This document shows positions 55,967 to 64,000 of a stretch of 64,000 nt of DNA, piece by piece. Each line of letters opens with the position of its first letter. Position 1 is the stretch's first letter. The translations under genes and the position numbers were made by a program. A model generated the notes under the pieces. It did not search any database and was not told the origin of the DNA. It was given only the letters and a program-made list of their open reading frames with translations. The stretch comes from Quillaja saponaria (Eukaryota > Streptophyta > Magnoliopsida > Fabales > Quillajaceae), in NCBI GenBank assembly GCA_029379385.1, contig CM055613.1, positions 14,650,001-14,714,000 of the forward strand. Reading direction: 5' to 3'.

Positions 55967-58398
55967 ATGGGTAGCAAAGAACGAGCAAAGGAACGAAGAG
56001 AAAAGAGATTGCAAGAGATTTCGCTTCTGAGAACCATTCCTTATTCTGATCATCAAAGGTTAGACCCTCTAGCAGATGTTTATATTTTCCGTCTAAAGTT
56101 AATGTCTTTTCTATAAACTGTGTGTGGGGTTACCCTAATTCTTTATAAAATTCGTTTTTTCATATTTAGATTTTTCATTGTTGGAATGGAATTTGAGAAC
56201 CCCGTTAGATTCTGAATGACACTGTATACTAAACCTAGGATTTAATGAAACAACTAGTGACTTTAGTGATTCCGAGTTGGAGATTGATTTTATCTATGAA
56301 TGCCACTTCCAAGCATACATTGAATGCATTTTGAAAATAGCCAACCCATTGCACATAATGCAGTTTTTCCTGTAGGATAATTTATGCATTAGTTCATTTT
56401 ACGTATCATTCATTACCCGTATTACCTTTTTGCCAGTTTTACATAATTAGTAATCACTCGTGATCACATTTTAAAGTTTTTTTTCTTTGTCAACCCCCCA
56501 CCCCAAAGGAAGTTTTTCTTGTGTAATGTGATTGTTTGAATGCCTAATAATCCATTTTGACTCAAGTTGTATATCAACCTTCTGCACTCGTAGTTTCAAT
56601 GGCATTATTGAAACTCTACCTCAAAACATAGTAATGTTTATCTTTTGGGTATTCATAGGTGGTGGTCCAAGGAAACTGTTGCTGTGGTTACTGGTTGTAA
56701 CAGAGGGATTGGATTTGAGATTTGTAGACAACTTGCTGGTCATGGAGTGACTGTTATACTAACATCAAGAGACAGTGGTGTTGGGATTGAAGCAACTAAG
56801 GTCTTGCAAGAAGGTGGTCTCCCCAATGTATTCTCCCATCAACTTGATGTCTTAGATCCTTTATCCATCAATCAGTTTACTGACTGGCTGCAACAAAATT
56901 ATGGCGGTTTAGATATACTGGTGAGTCCTGCAGCACCTAACTTTTGGTGCATTGTTTGATTTGGCTTCTTTTACAAACTGCTGTTGTTGCCCAGCTGTCT
57001 ACTCAATAACTTTTGCTAATTAGTTCAAATGACTTCAATCTCCAAAATTTGTGCATTTTAGTGTCCAATGTTATGTATATTTGGTTGTGCGAAAACAATG
57101 GGGCTTATTTTGTCCAGATTTTGATTTGAACATGTACTGGTTTGTATTTGCTAAATATGGATTTTAAACTGATCTCAATGAATATGTTGACAGGTAAATA
57201 ATGCTGGTGTTAATTTCAATCTTGGTGCCGATAACTCTATTGAATTTGCACGGACGGTTATTGCAACAAATTATTATGGGACCAAGCATATGATTGAAGC
57301 TATGATCCCATTGATGAAATCCTCTAGTGCTGGTGGTCGTATTGTTAATGTGAGCTCGAGACTAGGTCGATTAAATGGCAGAAGAAATGTAAGTAAATTT
57401 TTTTAATGCTGATTCAGTAATGAAAACAACTATTTCTGTATGTGTAATCAATTTTCATCTTTACTTCCTGCATGAATTAGTATTCTCTCGGCCTCTTCAT
57501 TTTTCTTTCATATGTGGCATGCTATATATTCTAATCTAAAGGCAAGCCTGAAGCCTACTACACTCCCCTGTGGCTAAAGTAAGCATGTGTCTTGTTCTTG
57601 CCAAAACAGCATGTTCTGTTTCTTAAATCTAAGCATTCTTGTTCACAATTTTCTTTTTCTAGTTGTTGCTACAAAATTGGTTGGTGAAAGGCTTGATTTC
57701 AAAATCATTAGTCAGTATTATACATGTATCTAATCAGAATTTCTGCTGTTACCTGACTTACCTCTATACATTGGTAAATTAGAATTCCATCTGATTCTTG
57801 GTGTTTCGTATGAAATTCTTAAGAATTTTTTTTTTATGAGGTAGAAGTAGAACTAGAAATACCTATTTAACCATGTTAATAAGATGTCAGCATCTTCAGC
57901 TTTAGGAAATTGATTGAAGTCATTCTTCCATGGCAATGGTTTGGCACATGAACTCCACTAGTTGTTAAAAGTTAAAACTTGTTGTCATTTCTTGGTTGAC
58001 AGAGAATTGGAAATGTACCTTTGAGGGAGCAACTAAGTGATGTGGACTCACTGTCAGAGGAACTGATTGATAGGACTGTATCTACTTTTCTACAACAAGT
58101 AGAAAATGGAACTTGGCAATCAGGTGGATGGCCTCAAACATTTACTGACTACTCGGTATCAAAACTTGCAGTTAATGCTTACACAAGGTTTATGGCAAAG
58201 AAACTCTCTGACCGTCCAGAAGGTCAGAAGATTTATATTAACTGTTATTGCCCAGGCTGGGTGAAGACTGCTCTGACAGGTTATGCTGGGAATATCTCAG
58301 TCGAGGAGGGGGCTGACACTGGAGTATGGCTTGCCCTTCTTCCAGACCAGGCAATCTCAGGAAAATTCTTCGCAGAGAGACGTGAGATAAACTTTTAA
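55967..58398 (+). CDS. Short-chain dehydrogenase/reductase (neomenthol dehydrogenase/carbonyl reductase-like)
   Basis: Exons 55967-56058, 56659-56920, 57194-57388 and 58003-58398 join in phase to 314 residues. The N-terminal extension MGSKERAKERREKRLQEISL is basic. The Rossmann fold follows with TGCNRGIG (42-49, NADP-binding Gly motif), VNNAG (119-123), a catalytic Ser in VNVSS (171-173) and the YSVSK pair Tyr233/Lys237. It ends FFAERREINF. All classical SDR catalytic residues are present. The roughly 40-residue insert between NGRRN and the Tyr motif is typical of the plant SDR114C-type group, which reduces carbonyls of terpenoids or alkaloids. The actual substrate is unknown. The sequence, including its N-terminus, strongly resembles the Arabidopsis AT5G51030/AT5G61830 type as I recall it. 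The ATG is the first in frame. Confidence 0.94.
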
Positions 58399-60118
58399 GA
58401 CTATCGGTTGCACGAATCAGATTTTGGGAGCAAGTTACGAAGTTGAAAAGAAAAGTTGTAATTAAGAAGTCTGATACTATCTTTGTAGCGCTTGATATAA
58501 TATTTATTTGGTGAATGAACCACCCTTCTTTGTTGGGATGGAAATGGTATGATAGATAGCCAGTGTGATATTTAGAAGACTATGTCAAGCACTTCCATGA
58601 TATTCCCTTGGAAGAAAGGGAAGACTCAATTTATTGATGACATCTATATAGCATAATTTTGCTCCTATCCTGCTTTTGTAGACTTCTCAATATGGTCTTC
58701 TAAGACTTATATTTTCTTTGTAGTAAGATCAATATTATAGAATTTTGATGTTATCATGATAAAAAATGAAACAATTCCTTATCAGTATTGTACAAATTCC
58801 CAACTTTGTGCCACTTCATGTGTGGCCTTTATTTCCCATTTTCTTTTTCTTTAGCTAGGGTTTGCTAAATTTATTGAGAAACCATGTCTACAACTTGCTG
58901 TGATACTGATGAGAAGCTAATTTTATATGGTGAAACTTTTATTTCAGTAATTAATAATTTATATAAGGATGTGACACTAAGGTGTCATTATACTTATTTA
59001 TATTGACTGTAAATTATTAGTTTTCAAATTAGATTTTTTTTAAAATTAGTATTTAGAGAAACAAAATGAGTGAACATGATGTGAACTCTAAATTTTTCAT
59101 AATGTTTTCTTTTTTATAAATTTCTAGACTAATATTATCAAAAAAATAATTATAAAAATAACAACATGTGTATTCTTTAAATTATTCCTACGAAAATACT
59201 TACAAATTTTTACTTTTTAAAATAAATTAGAATTTTCTTTTTGGGATGTATAATATATTAATAGTAAAAATTATACCATATATAATTCTAAAAAAAAAAA
59301 AATGGAGGATTAAGTCTTTAGTAGTTGCATACTTTAGTATAATATATTAACAGTAAAAATTATACTATATATAATTATTTTTTTTAAAAGAGGTTTAAGT
59401 CTTTAGCAGTTACTTACTTGCTCTCATTAAAGTATATTTTAAAAATCGAATCGATATTCAAGTTAAAAAAATAATTAGTTCTCAGACCAGTTGTTCAATC
59501 ATAAAAGCATTGATAATAGAATAGATGATATCGTAAATTTAATATTTATAATATTAAATATAATATAATCACGCTTACTGATATTATATATTAAAACTTC
59601 TGAAGATAAAAATAATATTTCTTTTTTAATATAGTCACGCCTATAAAGTAAGTATGTTGATTAGTATATTTTATTTATGTGTAATATATTTTAAATTTTT
59701 TCTGTTTTTAAAGTAGATTATAATGCATGAGTATATGACTTATGAAAATATCAAAAATTTAATTTTTTAAATTTTACAAAAATTAGTATAAAAAAATAAT
59801 CCCAATCACTAAAATCACTTTTGGTTTTATACAATCTAACCACTAAAACAATTTTATAATTTAAATCAATTCGGCTTGCTATTCTGTTATTGGCTGAAAT
59901 TCGACTTGCTACTTTAGTTTGATGATTTGATCAGTCCGGTCCATCCGGTTTTTATAACAATTAAACCCATGTGCTCAGCCGTGTGGACAAACAAAGGCCA
60001 CGGTGCCCTCAAACCGAGAAGATCCTCAATTCCTCTATCCGTTCCAAATTCCAATTTTAGTTTCTTTACATTCAGGCTTCAGCCCATCTATCACATAGAC
60101 AGAGAGAGATCTAATACA
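58399..60118. other. 3' region of SDR and SDHAF2 promoter region
   Basis: 58400-58800 probably holds the SDR 3' UTR. 58900-59850 is AT-rich, with a duplicated block of about 95 bp (ATATATTAAYAGTAAAAATTATAC...AAGTCTTTAGYAGTT) at about 59248-59325 and 59338-59415. 59880-60118 is more mixed and should contain the SDHAF2 promoter and leader. Confidence 0.55.
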
Positions 60119-63036
60119 ATGGCAAGCTTGAGAAGAGCTATGGCTAACGCCCACAGAATCCTCAATTACGCACCAACAGCTACTCGGAGGTCCATAGCAG
60201 CTACCACAACTCCCCTCCTCAGGTGTTTCTCCAATCTCTGAGCTTGAGATATTGATCTTTGTTCCTCTTTTTTCTTTTTCTTTTTCCTAAGAAATCTTTG
60301 TTTTTTGTTTGTGGGTTTTTCTGGGTTTGTTCTTTTTTCTCAGGTCTCAACATGGTTATGGTTTGTTTTCCCGTTTCACATCACAGAGTACCAATTCTCA
60401 ATCCCCTGATATTGATTTCTCTAGTGAAGAAAGCAAAAGGCGTTTGTTTAACAGGTACCTTTGTATTCTTATTCTGTTCTGCATATTTGTGAGACCCGTG
60501 ACTTTGATGACGATTCTTGAAATTTTTATTATTATTATTTTGGGTGAATAGGTTAATATATAGGAGCAAACAACGAGGGTTTCTAGAATTGGATTTGGTT
60601 CTTGGCAAATGGGTAGAGGAACATATCCATTCTATGGATGAAAGTGGGATTAAAGCTCTTGTTAATGTCCTTGACCTGGTATTTTATACTCTTCATTACT
60701 TTGTAACTTATATTTTGTCATGACCTGTTTCATTTCTGAATATCATTCAGTAATGGTTTTCTTTTCTACCAAAGCTTGCATTAACTGCAAGTTGCTTAAG
60801 AGTGCTCATTATTCAAATCTCTGATCATAATTTCAAAGCAGAATTTCTGTAGCTTACAATGACATTGAAGTGCATATTGTGGGATTTGAAATTTGTGACA
60901 TCAAAAACCATATTAGTTTTGTATACGGTTTTATAAGCTTCAATAACTTCTGGACTGGACATCATTTGCTACTTTTCACTCCCCAAGACAATTTATATGG
61001 GCATTTCCTTATTGGCGTGTATTGAATAGGCTTGTATAAAGATTTAGTTTCCGATATCTTTGTTCAACTGTATTCTGAGAAATACAGGATATCCTATGTC
61101 ATAGTAGTAGGCTAGTAGCCAAATTTTTGTTCTTTTGGGATTTGGTCCTTTTAGCAGTATGTATTACTAGCATTTAATTGAGTCAACAAAAGCGTAGGTA
61201 AATAGATAATCCTCAACCAAACATTGATAATGAATCCATATATTCAGATACTCAGGATTTATTGATTTTGATGGATTCACAAAAGGTTTTGATGGCCTTA
61301 GCTCCACACTGATCTCGTGGAGAAGTTTGTTGATGCAATTCCCTGGAGGCTTGTTAAACTCTATCTAGGCAGGACAGAGATTGCAAAAGAGTGTTTGTCT
61401 AGAGCTATGACATCAGAAGGCTTGATGTTGTGTTATATGAATTACAAAGATGATTTTGCTCTAGCAATAAGTCACAAGTTTATTGATCCAAAAGAATTTA
61501 GTTATGATGCGACCCATGTCCTGCCCAAAGTTTCCTTGCCTGAACACCTTAGAATGTTTATGGTCTACTTCTAGGAATATGGGTAATGAATCAATGGCTT
61601 TTATAAATTAACTCAAAGGTTCTAAACCTGGATTGCTACAGTGATGGAGGATAAGCTTTTTAAATCAAGCCTGGCAGTACAAACTCATATTTACAGATTA
61701 AAGAGGGGGCAAAAGAGATCAAAACACACAGCCACTCTGCCAGGAGGCTGGCATTCTGGTATGGATAACCAGGAAAAGGAGAAAAATAAATCTTCTTCCT
61801 TGAAATGTATCTGGAATGATTAAACCTGTGATGGCCCTAAAATTCATTTATATGAGAAGAGTATATTTTGACCTAGTTCAAGGTTTGAGGCTTGAACTCT
61901 CATCTCATCTCAACACATCCAGGAAAACTACAAGGTTAAAAGGCACTAAAGGACAAATGAAAATTTTATACTGTTTTCATTTCATTAATAAAATCAGGGG
62001 TAGTACCATGACCCTTTTCTCAGAAAAAGAAAAAAAAAACAAAACAAAAAAACAAAGGAAAAATTAAAATGAAAAATGTGCTATAGTGCTTGCAGTACAT
62101 TATTGTGAACAGTTAATTGAAGTTTCATTATTAAATTGCTCCTGCATCATACTGACTGCAAATTGTGCCTGTAGAAGTATTAAAGAGTGCAACAAGGCAG
62201 ATGCCTCAACAATTATGCTTAGGTTTCTTTAGTCAGACATTGTTCGCAATAAGAGTTTGTCATTGGTAGACTTAATTGTGCTTTCTGGTTGTTCATGAAA
62301 TCAGCTTCAAACCAATTAAGTTCCCATCATGAAGGGCCAGAAACATGTTTATATCAAAAGAAATGTTGTTGAGTGAATCCTTGCTAGGTTGTTGGAATGT
62401 TGGGTGACCAAGTGACGTATCTCTTTTCTGATTCGAGAGATGTGTGATTGCTTTTTATGTAAGGAATCTTTCAACCGATAGTACATTGAGAGTTAAGGAT
62501 GCTATCAAATGGCTATTATATAAATGAAATGTAGTAAGAAGAGTACTCTTTTGCAGCATTTTCTTATTGCTTAGATCATGATATTTAGGGCTTCTTGAAC
62601 TTCTCAGTCCTCACCTTATAACTCATGAAGTACTTGTTCTCGAACTTTCCAATTATAACGGAGAGGTATGTTACATCAATTTGTCCATTATTTGTTTATA
62701 AATTATATTTCTGTTCCACAGGAGAATCCAGATTTATGGAAGTGGCTAACTGGCCAGGAGCAACCCCCTGAAGCAGTCAACACAAATCCTGTAAGTTTCT
62801 TCATCTAGCTGATGGAGTTCCTATTGGTTTTTCCTTCTGGTTGTTCTTTTTCTTGAACTTATTCTCATTGATGTTACGTTCTGGTACAGGTCTTTACTGC
62901 AGTGCGCGAAAAAGTTACAACAAACCTTGACAGCCATGCTGCTCCTGAAACACGAGCAATACCTGGACAATCTTGGGTAAGAGGATGGGATGATATCAAA
63001 AAAGGCCGGGACAGTCCTGTAGCTGGGAACCAGTAG
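60119..63036 (+). CDS. SDHAF2: Succinate dehydrogenase assembly factor 2, mitochondrial
   Basis: Exons 60119-60222, 60344-60454, 60552-60678, 62722-62790 and 62890-63036, all GT-AG, give 185 residues. The first two exons encode an Arg/Ala/Ser-rich mitochondrial presequence (MASLRRAMANAHRIL...RRSIAATTT). The Sdh5 domain runs from about residue 65: SKRRLFNRLIYRSKQRGFLE, LDLVLGKWV, ALVNVLDLENPDLWKWLTGQ. The C-terminus is GQSWVRGWDDIKKGRDSPV. The protein helps attach FAD to the flavoprotein subunit of succinate dehydrogenase (complex II). The third intron is unusually long (60679-62721). Length and exon layout fit plant homologues. The ATG at 60119 follows a purine-rich leader. Confidence 0.95.
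61317..61574 (+). other. Open frame in SDHAF2 intron 3, unrecognised
   Basis: An 85-codon frame with well-formed protein-like composition (MEKFVDAIPWRLVKLYLGR, then ALAISHKFIDPKEFSYDATH). The SHKFID segment faintly recalls the HXXXD motif of BAHD acyltransferases, but the surroundings do not confirm it. It is probably a gene fragment inserted in the intron, with no start context or introns assigned. Confidence 0.3.
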
Positions 63037-64000
63037 CTCTTTCTGGATAAACGCTATGATCATTTTAACAAAGTAAAGAAATAATATTCAGCCGGCCTTC
63101 TATAAATAAGGGCTGGCTATGATGAAACTTGAAATTTGATTTACAGGGTAGTGTTATATTACGTACCTTAAAATGTTTATTCTGAACTTTTTTCCTTTGA
63201 AATCCTTATATGAAGACCCTTGTTGGATACTACTCTTTCCCCTTTGTTAGGCAATTTTTTCAAATGAAAATAAAATTAATAATAATAATAATGAAGAGAG
63301 TGTCTTATACCTTCGAGTTTTTTATGAAACTCTCTTTACATTCCCTTGAAGTTTGTTGGATATATAGAAATGAGAAAACTTATAGATTCTGGTATATGTA
63401 CTGTAAGTCTTACGCTTACTTCCAATAAATTAAAGATATGGTTATAAAATTGTGTTATTATTAATTACTCCTCAACCAAATGGCATTTACTTAAACTGTC
63501 ATTTTCTTATCAGTCTTTTTCCTACTCTACAAATAAAGAGAATTTTTTTATTTTTTTTATTTTTATGCAACACTGATTATCCTATTCTACCCTCAAGGAA
63601 CAAAGAAAATGGTGTTTTTTTCTTTTATTTAAACTTATCTTTGTGATACTCGTACTTCTTAAACTTTCATTTTATTTATTTAAGCTTATCTTTTTGGTGT
63701 AGTCTTTTATTTATTTTTAAAAAAATTGAATTAATTAAAAAGTATAAATATAAAATATCTATATATATATATATATATATATATGCAGAATACCTGCGTG
63801 CAGACATCCTAGTATAAAAAGAATGACTATGCATCCTTAAAAATAAAAGGAATAAGAGAAAGGAGTTGTTACTTTATTGTATTGGGAATTTGGGAATAGG
63901 ATTGGTTTTAGAAATTAGAGGTGGGTGAATTAAATATTGGACGGTTGTACCTCACATTCACGGCTCTCATCGTGGAGATATGGCTTCTCCCAATTGAAGC
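63037..64000. other. SDHAF2 3' UTR and flanking spacer
   Basis: Contains AATAAAATTAATAATAATAAT near 63269-63292 and a (TA)n microsatellite at about 63761-63784. No further gene is seen before the window ends. Confidence 0.55.

Noticed and set aside
60259..60551. Frames overlapping SDHAF2 exon 2
   Set aside because: They run through the introns flanking exon 2. The spliced SDHAF2 frame explains the conserved part.

Overview
This is plant nuclear DNA, most likely from a eudicot and probably a rosid. The genes have GT-AG introns, the spacers are very AT-rich, and there are CACTA, Helitron, hAT, LTR, LINE and Au-type SINE relics. A nuclear tRNA-Ser and a decayed organelle-type tRNA-Asp are also present. 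Species cannot be named from the sequence alone.

Layout. 1-6468 is the right part of a CACTA (En/Spm) transposon with broken TNP2-like and Transposase_24-like genes and a clear right terminus. 6686-7660 is a PPR pseudogene on the minus strand. 7701-15544 is one LTR retrotransposon insertion with a matching 5-bp target duplication. Its inside has multiplied into a tandem array of LTR/gag units, and a 2.9-kb solo LTR of another family sits inside it. A 45-bp minisatellite (16256-16390) and a tRNA-Ser(AGA) gene (16749-16830) follow. 19674-23640 holds a calcium-regulated mitochondrial ATP-Mg/Pi carrier gene (APC/SCaMC type, minus strand) with a hAT MITE in its first intron and one apparent frameshifting base. 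24060-28800 is spacer with a decayed unrecognised coding tract, a SINE with a 20-bp target duplication and an organelle trnD relic.

29407-52200 carries three same-strand copies of a SURNod19 (stress up-regulated Nod 19) gene. Copy A has a frameshift near its C-terminus, copy B looks intact, and copy C is a pseudogene. Copies B and C are separated by about 12 kb of spacer containing a fold-back element, a second and reversed CACTA remnant, and a nested field of Helitron-like elements. 53060-54850 is a dead LINE reverse-transcriptase fragment. The right side holds two ordinary plus-strand genes: an SDR oxidoreductase (55967-58398) and the succinate dehydrogenase assembly factor SDHAF2 (60119-63036).

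The order carrier - SURNod19 - SDR - SDHAF2 appears to merge two paralogous Arabidopsis chromosome 5 neighbourhoods that I recall as AT5G61810-AT5G61830 and AT5G51030-AT5G51050. That suggests an ancestral gene block later inflated by local duplication and transposons. The carrier and SDHAF2 both act in mitochondria. SURNod19 is predicted to enter the secretory pathway, and nothing here shows that these genes form one pathway. I found no convincing new biological system. The most unusual structures are the multimerised retrotransposon, the related tandem arrays in both CACTA elements, and the Helitron/repeat-unit array.
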